Shown: positions 9,064 through 19,191, numbered from the stretch's first letter. The stretch: 64,000 bases of DNA from Actinomycetales bacterium (GCA_002919305.1 PKFB01000031.1:1-64000); one strand, 5' to 3'. Numbers and translations are program-made. The notes: a model not told the origin generated them from the sequence alone.

Positions 9064-10857
9064 TTGACAAGCATGAGCCACGTCCTGACGGCGGTCGCCT
9101 GGCCTTACGCCAACGGTCCCCGCCACATCGGTCACATATCCGGTTTCGGCGTCCCTTCTGACGTATTCAGCCGGTACATGCGGATGGCCGGGCATGACGT
9201 GCTCATGGTGTCGGGCACCGATGAACACGGCACCCCGATCCTGGTGCAGGCCGACGCGGAAGGGGTCAGCGCTCGCGAGCTCGCTGACCGATACAACAGG
9301 GTGATCGTGGAGGACCTGCACAGGCTGGGTCTGTCCTACGACCTGTTCACCCGTACCACCACCGCCAACCACTATGCGGTGGTGCAGGAGCTCTTTTTGG
9401 GGCTGTACCGCAACGGTTACATGGTGCTCAAGCCCACGATGAGCGCGATCAGCCCGTCAACCGGGCGTACCCTACCGGACCGCTACATCGAGGGCACCTG
9501 CCCGATCTGCGGTTACGACGGCGCCCGAGGCGACCAGTGCGACAACTGCGGTAACCAGTTGGACCCGGTCGACCTGATCAACCCACGTTCCCGGATCAAC
9601 GGCGAGGTCCCCAAGTTTGTGGAGACCGAGCACTTCTTCTTGGACCTGCCGGCGTTGGCCGAGGCGCTCGGTGAGTGGCTCAAGAGCCGTACCGACTGGC
9701 GCCCCAACGTACTGCGGTTCTCGCTCAACCTGCTTGAGGATCTGCGTCCTCGGGCGATGAGCCGGGACATCGACTGGGGGGTTCCGATCCCGCTGGACGG
9801 GTGGCGGGACCGCCCCGACAAGCGGTTGTACGTGTGGTTCGACGCGGTCATCGGCTACCTGTCCGCGACCATCGAGTGGGCCCGGCGTACCGGGGATCCG
9901 GAAGCGTGGCGACGGTGGTGGAACAACCCGGACGTCCGCCAGTACTACTTCATGGGGAAGGACAACATCACCTTCCACTCCCAGATCTGGCCGGCGGAGC
10001 TGCTCGGCTACAACGGTCAGGGAGCCAAGGGAGGTACGCCCGGCCGCTACGGCACGCTGGAGTTGCCCACCGAGGTGGTCTCCAGCGAGTTCCTCACCAT
10101 GGAGGGGCGGAAGTTCTCCTCCTCCCGCCGGGTCGTCATCTACGTCCGGGATTTCCTGGAACGTTACGATGCCGACGCCCTGCGGTACTTCATCGCGGTC
10201 GCCGGTCCGGAGAACCAGGACACCGACTTCACGTGGGCAGAGTTCCTGCGCCGCAATAACGATGAGCTGGTGGCCGGGTGGGGCAACCTGGTCAACCGCA
10301 CCGCGTCGCTGGTCGCTAAGAACGTCGGGGCGATCCCGGAGGCCGGGCCGCTCACCGACGCCGACCGGGCGCTGCTGGCGACCACCCGCCAGGCGTTCGA
10401 CACCGTCGGCAAATTGCTCGAGCGGCACCGGCAGAAGGCGGCGATCGGTGAGGCGATGCGGGCCGTGGCCGAGGCCAACCGCTACTTGTCTGAGCAGGCG
10501 CCGTGGAAGCTCAAGAACACCGACCCTGAGCGGATGCGGACCGTCCTGCACGTGGCGACTCAGGCGGTGGATGACTGCAAGACCCTGCTGACCCCGTTCC
10601 TGCCGTTCTCAGCGCAGAAGGTCCATGAGCTGTTCGGTGGGGAAGGGATCTGGTCGCCGATGCCGCAGATCCACGAGGTGACGGACCTGGACAACGGACG
10701 GCCGTACCCGGTGCTGATGGGGGACTACAACACCCAGGCCCGGTGGGAGTCCCGTCCTGTACGGCCAGGCACCCCGGTCGCACCGCCCAAGCCGATCTTC
10801 GCCAAGCTCGATCCGTCCATCGTGGACGAAGAACTGGCGAGGCTGGAGCAGTCCTGA
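9064..10857 (+). CDS. metG: Methionyl-tRNA synthetase
   Basis: A class I aminoacyl-tRNA synthetase of 597 residues that charges tRNA-Met. The HIGH signature is at residues 21-24 ([10 protein letters not shown]). The connective domain keeps one zinc knuckle, [18 protein letters not shown]. The KMSKS loop reads [10 protein letters not shown] (Lys350). The C-terminal anticodon-binding domain is present, but the EMAP-like tRNA-binding extension found in some bacteria is absent. The TTG at 9064 has GGAGG seven bases upstream, so I prefer it to the ATG three codons later, which is 16 bases from that site. The gene converges with the following minus-strand gene, with only two bases between the stop codons. 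Confidence 0.96.
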   Translation: MTSMSHVLTAVAWPYANGPRHIGHISGFGVPSDVFSRYMRMAGHDVLMVSGTDEHGTPILVQADAEGVSARELADRYNRVIVEDLHRLGLSYDLFTRTTTANHYAVVQELFLGLYRNGYMVLKPTMSAISPSTGRTLPDRYIEGTCPICGYDGARGDQCDNCGNQLDPVDLINPRSRINGEVPKFVETEHFFLDLPALAEALGEWLKSRTDWRPNVLRFSLNLLEDLRPRAMSRDIDWGVPIPLDGWRDRPDKRLYVWFDAVIGYLSATIEWARRTGDPEAWRRWWNNPDVRQYYFMGKDNITFHSQIWPAELLGYNGQGAKGGTPGRYGTLELPTEVVSSEFLTMEGRKFSSSRRVVIYVRDFLERYDADALRYFIAVAGPENQDTDFTWAEFLRRNNDELVAGWGNLVNRTASLVAKNVGAIPEAGPLTDADRALLATTRQAFDTVGKLLERHRQKAAIGEAMRAVAEANRYLSEQAPWKLKNTDPERMRTVLHVATQAVDDCKTLLTPFLPFSAQKVHELFGGEGIWSPMPQIHEVTDLDNGRPYPVLMGDYNTQARWESRPVRPGTPVAPPKPIFAKLDPSIVDEELARLEQS

Positions 10858-10859
10858 CC

Positions 10860-12335
10860 TCACAGGTAAGAGGTTTGTGCGATGTGCCGGTCGGTGACCT
10901 CACCGGCCGGCACCCAGGTCTCGTAGACGCCGCGCTCGACGGCCTCCAGGCCCAGGGCGCGGATCATCTCTTCTCGGGGTTGACGGGCTCGCAGCCGGAG
11001 CCAGTTACCCTCGGCGACCACCACCGTGAACGGCTCACCCCGCCAGGAGCAGTGATGGGTACGCCGGACCACCGTCTCCAGGGAGAACCGTCCCAGGCGG
11101 ATCCTGCTGAGAATCCGGAACTGGTCTGGAGGATCGGCCATGGCGGGGTACTCGGCTCCCCCGGACTGGCCGACCAACTCGGTGGCGGGTGGGTGTCGAA
11201 CCGGGAACCATTCCTGGTCGGGGTCGATGTCGGGGATGTTCTGCAGCAGGTGGCGCCACCGGTTACCGGTCAGGCGGGACCACGCGCGCTGTTCCGGGAA
11301 GAACTGAAACAGCGTGATCTCCGAACCCCCAGGTCCGAGGGCGAGGATCTCGGCCCGGGCAGGCAGCGGCAGATCCGCCAGGTCGACGGTGACGTACTCC
11401 GGGATCAGGTGCCGCGCGCTGGGGGCGAAGCCGGTGCCGAAGAACGGTGGCCCCACCCGGTTGTGCGGGCTGATCTGGGCCAGCCCTGGAAAATCCTGGC
11501 GCCACGGTATGACGTAGTCACTCGGGTCGGCGACCCGCCACCGCAGCAGGAAAGGCACCTCACCCGGCTCCAGCTCACCGGTGGTGATGGTCCGCAGGTC
11601 GGTGGGCTCCCGCAGATGAGCCACGTCAAATTCCCGGTAGCAAAAACCACGCAGCTGCCAGCCCAGGCGCAGATACTGACTCACCTGGCGGCCAGAAAGC
11701 CCTTTGACCATGGGTGTGCCGCGGCGCAGTGTCGCGGTCGCGCGAACCGCGCGCAGCAGCGCCGCTTCCGCGTCGTCGGTGGGAGGGTGCTGGCTGAGCT
11801 CGTGAATCGCTTCCCGGCTCAACGGGGGCGAGGTCAGCGGAGCCAGCAGCGGACCGGCGTACTCGTCCCCCAGCGGTGGACGCCGGCTCTCCTCGACGAC
11901 CTCGACGTCCTCCACCTCCGCCCAAGGCACCTCGATGTGGTAACCACCCTCCTGCGGCAGGAGACCCAACCGCGCCGCAACCTCCGGATTGTGACCGGTC
12001 CAGATCAACCGAACCGTCGTTGTCGGCCAATCCGCGGCCATGATGAACCATTCTCCGCGCCAGCGGCACAGCCAACGACGCTCGATGATTTTTTCGATCT
12101 CGGTGACGTGGACGAAACGGTGATAGGGGGCGCGGGGTGCGGGGCGGTCATCAATGATGAAACCGGGATCCGGTCGGGACGAATGCAATTCGATCGCCCC
12201 TGGACGAGGTCCTTCGGTGGCGGCGTATCGAGCGCCTTCGAAGACAGCGATTGTCCCGGGCGCCGGAATGGGGCGCGGATCTATGACCCCATTCGTGTCG
12301 CGGGGCAGTTTCCGCAATCCGACCGGACTAGCCAT
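10860..12335 (-). CDS. Unrecognised protein with a duplicated domain
   Basis: I do not recognise this 491-residue protein. It has no signal peptide or membrane helix. A segment of about 70 residues occurs twice, near residues 76-145 and again at about 412-487. Both copies share a WRGE core, a hydrophobic strand, a long loop, an ALGL or RLGL turn and a closing W-x-x-EV strand. The middle 260 residues are proline- and aromatic-rich, with no catalytic motif I can name. The ATG at 12335 is chosen because the 88 residues read upstream of it lie over tatD and look like antisense translation. There is no ribosome site, and a TATCTT box nearby suggests a leaderless start. It is divergent from tatD. 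Confidence 0.7.
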   Translation of the reverse strand: MASPVGLRKLPRDTNGVIDPRPIPAPGTIAVFEGARYAATEGPRPGAIELHSSRPDPGFIIDDRPAPRAPYHRFVHVTEIEKIIERRWLCRWRGEWFIMAADWPTTTVRLIWTGHNPEVAARLGLLPQEGGYHIEVPWAEVEDVEVVEESRRPPLGDEYAGPLLAPLTSPPLSREAIHELSQHPPTDDAEAALLRAVRATATLRRGTPMVKGLSGRQVSQYLRLGWQLRGFCYREFDVAHLREPTDLRTITTGELEPGEVPFLLRWRVADPSDYVIPWRQDFPGLAQISPHNRVGPPFFGTGFAPSARHLIPEYVTVDLADLPLPARAEILALGPGGSEITLFQFFPEQRAWSRLTGNRWRHLLQNIPDIDPDQEWFPVRHPPATELVGQSGGAEYPAMADPPDQFRILSRIRLGRFSLETVVRRTHHCSWRGEPFTVVVAEGNWLRLRARQPREEMIRALGLEAVERGVYETWVPAGEVTDRHIAQTSYL

Positions 12336-12357
12336 GTGAGAAAGATATGTGAGGGCA

Positions 12358-13197
12358 ATGGCCACGCGACGACAGACAGTGCAACGGAAAGTAAACGAGC
12401 CCGCGCCACCGCCGGAGCCATTGGCGGTTCCGGTACTTGACAGCCACACCCATTTGGATATGCAGGACCCCTCGGTGGAGGAGGCGGTGGCCGCCGCGGC
12501 GGCGGTGGGGGTCACCCGACTGGTCCAGGTCGGTGTGGATGTGGACTCCTCCCGGTGGGGAGTCACGGTGGCGGAAAGCCAACCCGAAGTGGTCGCCACG
12601 GTGGCGGTGCATCCGAACGAGGCGCCATTGTTGTCCGATTTGGACGAGGCGCTGCGCCAGATAGAGAGCTTGGCGAGTCGGGATCGGGTCAGGGGTGTAG
12701 GGGAAACCGGGCTGGATTATTTTCGGACACCTCCAGAAGGACGGAAGGCGCAGGAGGAATCATTCCGGGCGCATATCGCGATCGCGAAACGCTACCGCAA
12801 GGCGCTGGTGATTCATGATCGAGACGCGCATGACGACGTGCTCCGCGTCCTCGATTCCGAGGGTGCCCCGGAGACCGTGGTGCTGCACTGCTTCTCAGGC
12901 AATGCCGATTTCGCTCGGGAGTGCGCGGCGCGGGGCTACTTTCTCAGCTTCGCGGGAAACGTGACTTTCAAAAGCGCCGTGGATTTGCAGCACGCTGCCC
13001 AGGTGGCGCCACGGGATCAGATCTTGGTGGAGACCGACGCGCCGTTCCTGACCCCGGTGCCCTATCGCGGGCGTCCGAACGCGCCGTATCTGATCCCGTT
13101 GACCGTGCGGTTCCTGGCCCAGTTGCGCGGCGAGGACGTCGACGAGCTGTCAGCGGCCATTTCCGCCACCGGGGAGCGGGTTTTCGGGCCCTGGTAG
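12358..13197 (+). CDS. tatD: TatD family metal-dependent hydrolase (3'-5' DNase)
   Basis: A TIM-barrel amidohydrolase of 279 residues with TatD DNase signatures. The metal ligands are in DSHTHLDM near the N-terminus, GVGETGLDYFR, VIHDRDAH, LHCFSG and the C-terminal ETDAPFLTP, followed by the PYRGRPNAP loop typical of TatD. It is known as a 3'-5' exonuclease acting in DNA repair or degradation. The start is ATG 12358, with GTG 12349 possible; the ribosome site is weak for both. It precedes rpfB as in M. tuberculosis (Rv1008-Rv1009), but the 160-base gap and a promoter before rpfB suggest a separate transcript. Confidence 0.92.
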   Translation: MATRRQTVQRKVNEPAPPPEPLAVPVLDSHTHLDMQDPSVEEAVAAAAAVGVTRLVQVGVDVDSSRWGVTVAESQPEVVATVAVHPNEAPLLSDLDEALRQIESLASRDRVRGVGETGLDYFRTPPEGRKAQEESFRAHIAIAKRYRKALVIHDRDAHDDVLRVLDSEGAPETVVLHCFSGNADFARECAARGYFLSFAGNVTFKSAVDLQHAAQVAPRDQILVETDAPFLTPVPYRGRPNAPYLIPLTVRFLAQLRGEDVDELSAAISATGERVFGPW

Positions 13198-13274
13198 TGC
13201 ACTCAGGCCGACTGGCCAGCAGCGGCGGTGTCGGTTGTGGAGGCGGTGGGCGTCAGACTCGCCAGGGGCGGGTG

Positions 13275-13302
13275 TTGACCGCTGCCTGTAGATCCGTATC
13301 GT
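13275..13302 (+). promoter_or_regulatory. Candidate promoter of rpfB
   Basis: TTGACC at 13275-13280 and TATCGT at 13297-13302 are spaced by 16 bases. The transcript would start near 13309, upstream of the ATG at 13358. This also argues against the GTG at 13301 as the start codon. Confidence 0.5.
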
Positions 13303-13357
13303 GTCTCGGGTCGTGACTACGCAGCACCCACCTCGTCAGAGTGCGCCAGAGGCCCAC

Positions 13358-14728
13358 ATGTGGTTCCAGTCGGGGCCCCGCACCGGACCACGGCACACGG
13401 ATGACGCCGCGGTCCCGCCGCGTAGCGCCCCTGACCTGGACTCTGACCAGGATGGTGCTCCCGCTTCCACGACCACCGCGACGTTGTCCCGTCAGCACCT
13501 CACGGAGGCGACCATCGCGGCTTCCACTGCTTCCACCGTGACATCGACGGCGGACGCGCTATCAGATGCGTCCGTTACCGCCACCTTGTCCCTACCACCA
13601 TCCGACCCACCCACCGACACACCCCCACCCACCCGCCGCTATGGCCGTCTGCCCGTGCCGTTGATCGCGCGGATCCTCGCGTTGGTGGTGTTGCTGGGAG
13701 GCGTCGGCGCCTATCTCGGTGGCCTGAGCACCGTACGGATCGTTGATGACGGCGTAGCCCGTACCTTCCGCACCCACGCCGATACCGTCGCGGGTCTACT
13801 GCGTCACGCCGGCATCACCTTGAGCAGGCACGACACCATTCAGCCCGCCCTGACCGAGCCCATTGAGGACGGTACGCAGGTGACAATCGGTCGGGCCCGT
13901 CCGCTGCGCCTGACCCTGGACGGGGTGACCGAGCAACGGTGGGTCACCGCACGCACCATCGCCGAGTTGCTGGAGCAGCTCGGTATCGGTGGCGTCCGGG
14001 TGCAGCTGTCCGGTGGTGAGATCGACCAGGAGATCCCGCGTACCGGCATGACGCTGACGATCCGGACCGAGAAGCGGCTGACCCTGGTCGCCGACGGCAA
14101 CCGCAGTGAGATCACCACCTTCGCGGCGACCACCGCCGAGCTGCTGCAGGAGCAGGGCCTGGAGCTGGGAGAACACGACGAGGTGACGCCACCGGTTGAG
14201 GAGAGCCTCTACCAGGTGAGCACGGTCACCATCGTGCGGGTCCGGCTGGAGACGCGGACCGAAACCGTCGTCGTGGAGGCGCCCGAGGAGATCCGTCACA
14301 ACGACGAGTGGATGCTCGACCAGCGCATGGTGATCGAAGAAGGGCAGGACGGCGAGTCCGAGCAGGTGATCGAGTACGTTTACCGGGACGGCGAGCTCGC
14401 CGAGCGCAGGGTCGTCTCCGAACGAGTCATCCGGGAGGCGCGACCGCGGATCATCCAGCAGGGCACCCAGGAGTATCCGCCCGACCCCACCGGCCTGAAC
14501 TGGGAAGCGCTGGCCGAGTGCGAATCCGGCGGGAACCCGACCGCGGTGTCTCCAGGCGGGACCTACCACGGCCTCTACCAGTTCAGCGTCGAAACCTGGC
14601 GACGCGTGGGTGGAATCGGGTTGCCCAGCCAGGCCACGCCGCGGGAACAGACGTACCGGGCGATCCTGCTCTACCAGCGAGCCGGTGCGGGTCAGTGGCC
14701 CGTCTGCGGATCCCGACTGTTCACATGA
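13358..14728 (+). CDS. rpfB: Resuscitation-promoting factor, RpfB type
   Basis: A secreted peptidoglycan-cleaving enzyme of 456 residues that helps dormant or germinating actinobacteria resume growth. It has a Ser/Thr/Pro-rich N-terminus and a membrane or signal segment at about 100-122 ([21 protein letters not shown]). Repeated DUF348 (ubiquitin-like) domains follow, such as [20 protein letters not shown] and later copies. Next comes a G5 domain at about 300-365 and a C-terminal Rpf transglycosylase domain (from about 380) with ECESGGNP, whose second Glu is the likely catalytic residue. The domain order is that of M. tuberculosis RpfB. ATG 13358 has AGAGG five bases upstream. The TGA overlaps the ATG of rsmA (ATGA). 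Confidence 0.93.
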   Translation: MWFQSGPRTGPRHTDDAAVPPRSAPDLDSDQDGAPASTTTATLSRQHLTEATIAASTASTVTSTADALSDASVTATLSLPPSDPPTDTPPPTRRYGRLPVPLIARILALVVLLGGVGAYLGGLSTVRIVDDGVARTFRTHADTVAGLLRHAGITLSRHDTIQPALTEPIEDGTQVTIGRARPLRLTLDGVTEQRWVTARTIAELLEQLGIGGVRVQLSGGEIDQEIPRTGMTLTIRTEKRLTLVADGNRSEITTFAATTAELLQEQGLELGEHDEVTPPVEESLYQVSTVTIVRVRLETRTETVVVEAPEEIRHNDEWMLDQRMVIEEGQDGESEQVIEYVYRDGELAERRVVSERVIREARPRIIQQGTQEYPPDPTGLNWEALAECESGGNPTAVSPGGTYHGLYQFSVETWRRVGGIGLPSQATPREQTYRAILLYQRAGAGQWPVCGSRLFT

Positions 14729-15642
14729 ACTCCGCACACCCGCACCCGTCCGAGGCGACGCAGCTGCTGGGCCCGGCGGAGATCAGAGAACTGGCGCGGC
14801 GGCTCAACCTCCGCCCCACCAAGACCCTGGGCCAGAACTTCGTGGTGGACCCCAACACGGTCCGCCGCATCGTCCGGTCCGCCGACCTCTCGGCCGAGGA
14901 TGTCGTGGTGGAGGTGGGGCCTGGCCTGGGTTCGCTGACCCTGGCGTTGCTTCCCGAGTGCGCCAGGGTGCACGCCGTGGAGATCGACCCCGTCCTGGCC
15001 GAGGCCCTGCCCGGCACCGTGGCCGACCGAGGGGGCCGGTACGCGGACCGGCTTCAGGTGCTGGCCCGGGACGCGCTTGAGGTGACCGCCGCCGATTTCG
15101 ACCCGCCACCCACCGCCTTGGTGGCGAACCTGCCCTACAACGTCGCGGTACCCGTGGTGCTCCACCTGCTGGCGGAGCTGCCGACCCTGCGGCACGGCTT
15201 GGTGATGGTGCAGGCCGAGGTCGCCGACCGGCTCACCGCCACCCCTAGCAGCCGGATCTATGGCGTCCCCAGCGTCAAGTTGGCCTGGTACGCCCGCGCG
15301 TACCGCGCCGGGCCGGTGCCTCGCTCGGTATTCTGGCCGGTACCCAACGTGGATTCCGGGCTGGTGGCCTTCCAACGTCGCGACCCACCCCGAATCGGGG
15401 ACACGGTGCCTGACCGGCAGGCCGTCTTCACAGCGGTGGACGCCGCCTTCGCGCAGCGCCGCAAAACGCTGCGGGCCGCGTTGGCGCGATGGGCGGGCGG
15501 CGCAGAGCAGGCCGAGCGCGTACTGCGAAAGGCAGGGGTGGATCCGGCCACCCGGGGTGAGGCGCTCACCGTAGAGGAGTTCGCCGCGATCGCGGCGGCT
15601 CACCATCAGGACGCGGGGGACACTGATGACGGACGTGGCTGA
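14725..15642 (+). CDS. rsmA: 16S rRNA A1518/A1519 dimethyltransferase
   Basis: RsmA (KsgA) dimethylates two adjacent adenines in the 3'-terminal helix of 16S rRNA during 30S assembly. In 305 residues it shows [13 protein letters not shown] at the N-terminus, the SAM-binding [16 protein letters not shown], the acidic [12 protein letters not shown] and the catalytic NLPYNVAVP motif, then the small C-terminal RNA-binding domain. The ATG overlaps the rpfB stop by four bases, and its end overlaps ispE by 17, so the three genes look co-transcribed and translationally coupled. This is the same trio as Rv1009-Rv1011. Confidence 0.95.
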   Translation: MNSAHPHPSEATQLLGPAEIRELARRLNLRPTKTLGQNFVVDPNTVRRIVRSADLSAEDVVVEVGPGLGSLTLALLPECARVHAVEIDPVLAEALPGTVADRGGRYADRLQVLARDALEVTAADFDPPPTALVANLPYNVAVPVVLHLLAELPTLRHGLVMVQAEVADRLTATPSSRIYGVPSVKLAWYARAYRAGPVPRSVFWPVPNVDSGLVAFQRRDPPRIGDTVPDRQAVFTAVDAAFAQRRKTLRAALARWAGGAEQAERVLRKAGVDPATRGEALTVEEFAAIAAAHHQDAGDTDDGRG

Positions 15643-16582
15643 GGCGGACACGGAGGGACGATCGGTGCTGGCGGCCTCCGGTGAAGTCAGGGTCCGAGTA
15701 CCGGCCAAGGTGAATCTGCACCTGGGGGTCGGTCCGCTCCGCCCGGACGGCTATCACGCCCTGACCACCGTGTACCACGCGATATCGCTCTTCGACGATC
15801 TGGTGGCCACCCGCGCTGACCGGCTCAGTTTGAGCATCACTGGGGAGGGCGCCGGGGAACTGCCCACCGACGAGAACAATCTGGTGGTACGCGCGGTACA
15901 CGCGTTGGCTCGCCACACCTGCCGGGAGCCTAACGTGGCGTTGCGCCTGACTAAGCAGATCCCCGTGGCGGGTGGCTTGGCCGGCGGCAGCGCCGACGCC
16001 GCCGCCGCGCTGGTCGCCTGTGACGCGTTATGGGGGACCGGGCTGTCCCGCGTGGAGCTAGCGAAGATCGCCGCCGAGATCGGCAGCGATGTGCCTTTTC
16101 TGGTGCTGGGGGGTACCGCGCTGGGAACCGGACGCGGGGAGATGGTCAGCCCGGTGCTGGCGCCGGGCACCTGGCACTGGGTGGTGGCGGTCGCCTCGGT
16201 CGGGCTGTCCACTCCCGAGGTGTACGCGGAACTGGACCGGCTACGCGCGGCCGGCCGGGCCGCGGGGGTCGGGGAGAGTCCGCCGGAGCAGTTGCTGGCC
16301 GCGCTGCGCCAGCATGACCCGCAGGTGCTGGCGGCCGCGCTCACCAACGACCTGCAACCGGCCGCGATCTCGTTGCGTCCTGGTCTGCGCCGCACTCTGC
16401 GGGCAGGGATGGATGAGGGAGCCCTGGGCGGGTTCGTATCCGGCTCCGGCCCCAGCTGCGTGTTCCTGGCGCGGGACGCCGATCACGCCGCCAAGCTCGC
16501 CGCCCGCCTCGCCGGCCGTGGGGTGTGTCGCGCGGTACGGACCGCGCATGGCCCGGTCCCCGGTGCGCGGGTGGTGGCCTGA
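15626..16582 (+). CDS. ispE: 4-diphosphocytidyl-2-C-methyl-D-erythritol kinase
   Basis: IspE is a GHMP kinase of the non-mevalonate (MEP) pathway to isopentenyl diphosphate, which feeds polyprenyl carriers for cell wall and glycan assembly. In 318 residues it shows [22 protein letters not shown] at the N-terminus, the ATP-binding [17 protein letters not shown] loop, and a C-terminal [14 protein letters not shown] motif. The ATG lies inside the end of rsmA. A small terminator follows directly after the stop codon. Confidence 0.95.
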   Translation: MTDVAEADTEGRSVLAASGEVRVRVPAKVNLHLGVGPLRPDGYHALTTVYHAISLFDDLVATRADRLSLSITGEGAGELPTDENNLVVRAVHALARHTCREPNVALRLTKQIPVAGGLAGGSADAAAALVACDALWGTGLSRVELAKIAAEIGSDVPFLVLGGTALGTGRGEMVSPVLAPGTWHWVVAVASVGLSTPEVYAELDRLRAAGRAAGVGESPPEQLLAALRQHDPQVLAAALTNDLQPAAISLRPGLRRTLRAGMDEGALGGFVSGSGPSCVFLARDADHAAKLAARLAGRGVCRAVRTAHGPVPGARVVA

Positions 16583-16585
16583 GCG

Positions 16586-16606
16586 AGCCCGCGGCGGGCT
16601 TGTTTC
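16586..16606 (+). terminator. Intrinsic terminator after ispE
   Basis: AGCCCG and CGGGCT form a 6-bp stem with a 3-base loop followed by TGTTTCT. It begins three bases after the ispE stop codon and would end the rpfB-rsmA-ispE transcript. Confidence 0.6.
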
Positions 16607-16624
16607 TGCGACTTGTTTCTGCGA
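16599..16624. repeat. 13-bp perfect tandem duplication
   Basis: CTTGTTTCTGCGA occurs twice in direct contact (16599-16611 and 16612-16624). The first copy includes the 3' side and T-rich tail of the ispE terminator. Confidence 0.8.
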
Positions 16625-16715
16625 GGTGTGACCGTCGGTCGCTCGGGTCGCCGGCTCCGGGCGACTCGGAGCGGCGGACAGCCATGACCACGGCAGGCTC
16701 TGGATAATGCTCCGA

Positions 16716-18527
16716 GTGGCCAACATCGTCAACCTGGACCAGGTATCCAAGGGCTACGGAACCACCCAACCGTTAAGCGGCGTCTCCCTCGGTGTGGACT
16801 CCGCTGACCGCATCGGCGTCGTCGGCCTCAACGGGGCCGGTAAAACCACCCTGCTGCGACTGCTGGCCAAGGCGGAGGAGCCCGACTCCGGCCGGGTGAT
16901 CTGGCGTCGCGGACTGCGGGTGGCTTACCTGCCGCAGCAGATCGAGCTGGCGGCAAACGCCACCGTCGGTGATGTGGTGTTGGGGACCGCGTGGTTGACC
17001 GAGGGCTTCGGCGCCACCCACGAGTGGGCCGGGGACGCGGCGGTGCGTGGCGTTCTGGATGGGCTGGGCATGCCGGGCCTGGGGCTGGACACCCCGGTCG
17101 GGCCGATGTCCGGTGGGGAGCGGCGCCGGGTCGCTTTGGCCGCGCTGTTGGTCCGGGAGGCCGACCTGATCGTGCTTGACGAGCCCACCAACCACCTGGA
17201 TGTGGCGGCGATCAACTGGCTCGCCGGGTATCTGCAGCGGTGGCGGGGCGCGCTGGTGGTGGTCACCCACGACCGGTGGTTCCTGGATGCCGTATGCACC
17301 ACGACCTGGGAGGTCGCCGATGGAACGGTCCGGGTGTATGAGGGCGGGTACGCGGCGTGGACCCTGGCCCGTGCCGAACGGGCCCGGTTGGCTGAGGAGG
17401 CCGAGCTGCGGCGGCGCAACCTGGTCCGCAAGGAGCTGGCGTGGCTACGGCGCGGCGCGCCCGCGCGTACCAGTAAGCCAAAGTTCCGGATTGAACAGGC
17501 GAACGCTCTCATTAAGGATGTGCCGCCGCCCCGTGATTCGGTGTCGCTGCGTCGGTTGGCCACCACCCGGCTGGGGCGGCAGGTCTACGAGCTGCAGGAC
17601 GTCACGGTTCGGGCCGGGGACCGGGTGCTCTTCGACCGCCTGAACTGGCTGGTGGGGCCCGGGGACCGGATCGGGCTGGTGGGTGCCAACGGAGCCGGCA
17701 AGACCACCCTGCTGCGGCTGCTGGCCGGTACGCGCGCCCCGGACACCGGGACCGTCCGGGTGGGGCGGACGGTGCGTGCGGCCTTCTTATCCCAGGAGCT
17801 GGCCGAGCTGCCTGGGCATCTGCGGCTGTTGGAGGCCGTGGAGGAGGTGGCGCTGCGGGTCCGCCTGGGGAACCGGGAGTTGAACGCGGCGCAGCTCGCC
17901 GAGACCTTCGGATTCAGTGAGCGTCGACTGTGGACACCGGTGGCGGATTTGTCGGGTGGGGAGCGGCGTCGACTGCAGCTGCTGCGGCTACTGGCGACCG
18001 AACCTAATGTCCTGCTGTTGGATGAGCCCACCAACGACCTGGACACCGACACCCTCGCCGCGTTAGAGGACCTGCTCGACGACTGGCCGGGCACGCTGAT
18101 CGTGGCCAGCCACGACCGGTACCTGGTGGAGCGGGTCTGTGACACCGTCGTGGCGATCCCCGGAGACGGGCGACTTGTCGATCTTCCAGGGGGTATCGAG
18201 GCGTACCTGGCCATGCTCGACACGGCCCCGAAACGGGCCTCAGCCTCGGGCGGAGAGGCACCCCAGGCGCGGGAGGAGGCCGATCGGCCAGCGTCGGGAC
18301 CGACCGCCGCGCAGATCCGCGCCGCTAAGAAGGAGATGGCGCGCCTGGAACGGCAAGTCACCAAGTTGCAGGAGCGAGAGGCCGCACTGCACGAGGAGCT
18401 GGCCGCGCACGCCACCGATCATGAGAAGCTGCTGACTCTGACCGCGGAGTTGGATCAGGTACGAGCGGAGCGGGAAGCGTTGGAGGAGGCCTGGCTGACG
18501 CTCGCCGACCAGTTCTCCACCGATTGA
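16716..18527 (+). CDS. ABC-F family ATPase
   Basis: A soluble protein of 603 residues with two ATP-binding cassettes and no membrane domain, as in ABC-F proteins that act on the ribosome. Cassette 1 has Walker A GLNGAGKTTLL, signature MSGGERRRVALA and Walker B LIVLDEPTNHLD. Cassette 2 has GANGAGKTTLL, LSGGERRRLQLL and VLLLDEPTNDLD. A basic linker joins them, and a C-terminal coiled coil resembles Uup. I prefer GTG 16716: the reading MANIVNLDQVSKGYG matches family N-termini, and a GATAAT -10 element at 16703-16708 would place transcription start on that codon. ATG 16707 overlaps the -10 box. Whether it protects from antibiotics is not visible. Confidence 0.9.
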   Translation: MANIVNLDQVSKGYGTTQPLSGVSLGVDSADRIGVVGLNGAGKTTLLRLLAKAEEPDSGRVIWRRGLRVAYLPQQIELAANATVGDVVLGTAWLTEGFGATHEWAGDAAVRGVLDGLGMPGLGLDTPVGPMSGGERRRVALAALLVREADLIVLDEPTNHLDVAAINWLAGYLQRWRGALVVVTHDRWFLDAVCTTTWEVADGTVRVYEGGYAAWTLARAERARLAEEAELRRRNLVRKELAWLRRGAPARTSKPKFRIEQANALIKDVPPPRDSVSLRRLATTRLGRQVYELQDVTVRAGDRVLFDRLNWLVGPGDRIGLVGANGAGKTTLLRLLAGTRAPDTGTVRVGRTVRAAFLSQELAELPGHLRLLEAVEEVALRVRLGNRELNAAQLAETFGFSERRLWTPVADLSGGERRRLQLLRLLATEPNVLLLDEPTNDLDTDTLAALEDLLDDWPGTLIVASHDRYLVERVCDTVVAIPGDGRLVDLPGGIEAYLAMLDTAPKRASASGGEAPQAREEADRPASGPTAAQIRAAKKEMARLERQVTKLQEREAALHEELAAHATDHEKLLTLTAELDQVRAEREALEEAWLTLADQFSTD

Positions 18528-18608
18528 GCGGACGATGCCGACACGCGTAGCCCAACGGCGACGTGGGTACCTCCCCGGCGACGACACCGTCGTTGTGGAG
18601 GGAACGTG

Positions 18609-19112
18609 ATGCATCTTCCCATCAATCATCGGCTGCGGCCGTTGTATCGGTTTCTGGCGGGTCTGATAGGCCTGTACGTCCTGGCCTTCGGGATCATCGG
18701 ATTGATCCGAACCTGGGGTGATGCCTTCTTCGGGCAGGAGAACCTTCCGCGGGTGCTCGGGCTGAGCACCAACCCCGCCTTCTCGCTGTTGTCTATTGGA
18801 ATGGGGTTGCTCCTGCTGGTGGCCCTCGTGCTGGGGAACAACATCGACCACTACGTCAATCTCGCCGCTGGGGCGGTATTCGTGTTCGCAGGCCTGCTGA
18901 TGATGACGCTGCTGCGGACCGATCTGAATCTGCTCGGATTCTCGATGACCAACGTGGTCGTTTCGTTGATCTTCGGGATGCTCATGATCACCACCGGGCT
19001 TTACACCAGGGTCGGTCCGGCAGAGGAGGCCGAGGCTGAGGAGGAGTTCCGCCGTGGGGTCCAGCGGGCACAGCAGCAGGCCGGGCAGCGGTCAAGCCGA
19101 GCGGTGGGCTGA
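18609..19112 (+). CDS. DUF4383 family membrane protein (copy 1)
   Basis: A small integral membrane protein of 167 residues with four hydrophobic helices. It opens with LPINHRLRPLYR and has the LGLSTNPAFS loop and a TNVVVSLIFGM helix, the DUF4383 pattern. A charged Glu/Gln/Arg-rich cytoplasmic tail follows. Function unknown. ATG 18609 has GGAGGG six bases upstream; the GTG just before it is too close. A second, related gene follows at 19285. There is 81 bp between the ABC-F gene and this one. Confidence 0.85.
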   Translation: MHLPINHRLRPLYRFLAGLIGLYVLAFGIIGLIRTWGDAFFGQENLPRVLGLSTNPAFSLLSIGMGLLLLVALVLGNNIDHYVNLAAGAVFVFAGLLMMTLLRTDLNLLGFSMTNVVVSLIFGMLMITTGLYTRVGPAEEAEAEEEFRRGVQRAQQQAGQRSSRAVG

Positions 19113-19141
19113 GGCCGTGTTTCTTGACGAAGTTCCTTGAT

Positions 19142-19191
19142 GAGCTGGTCGGATAGCGGCGACGAGCTGGTCGGATAGTTGTCCGACCAGC
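19142..19191. repeat. Direct repeat plus hairpin between the DUF4383 genes
   Basis: GAGCTGGTCGGATAG occurs at 19142-19156 and 19164-19178, 22 bases apart (two helical turns). The second copy also forms a 10-bp hairpin with TCCGACCAGC (19166-19191). It could be a regulator-binding site or a weak terminator for copy 1. Confidence 0.6.

Noticed and set aside
10860-12335. TNT-type NAD+ glycohydrolase toxin domain
   Set aside because: The aromatic-rich middle part suggested it briefly, but I could not find the family's conserved residues, so no toxin call is made.
12336-12599. N-terminal 88-residue extension of the duplicated-domain protein
   Set aside because: It lies over the tatD coding region in antisense, is Ser/Thr/Ala-rich without family features, and the ATG at 12335 fits the gene boundary.
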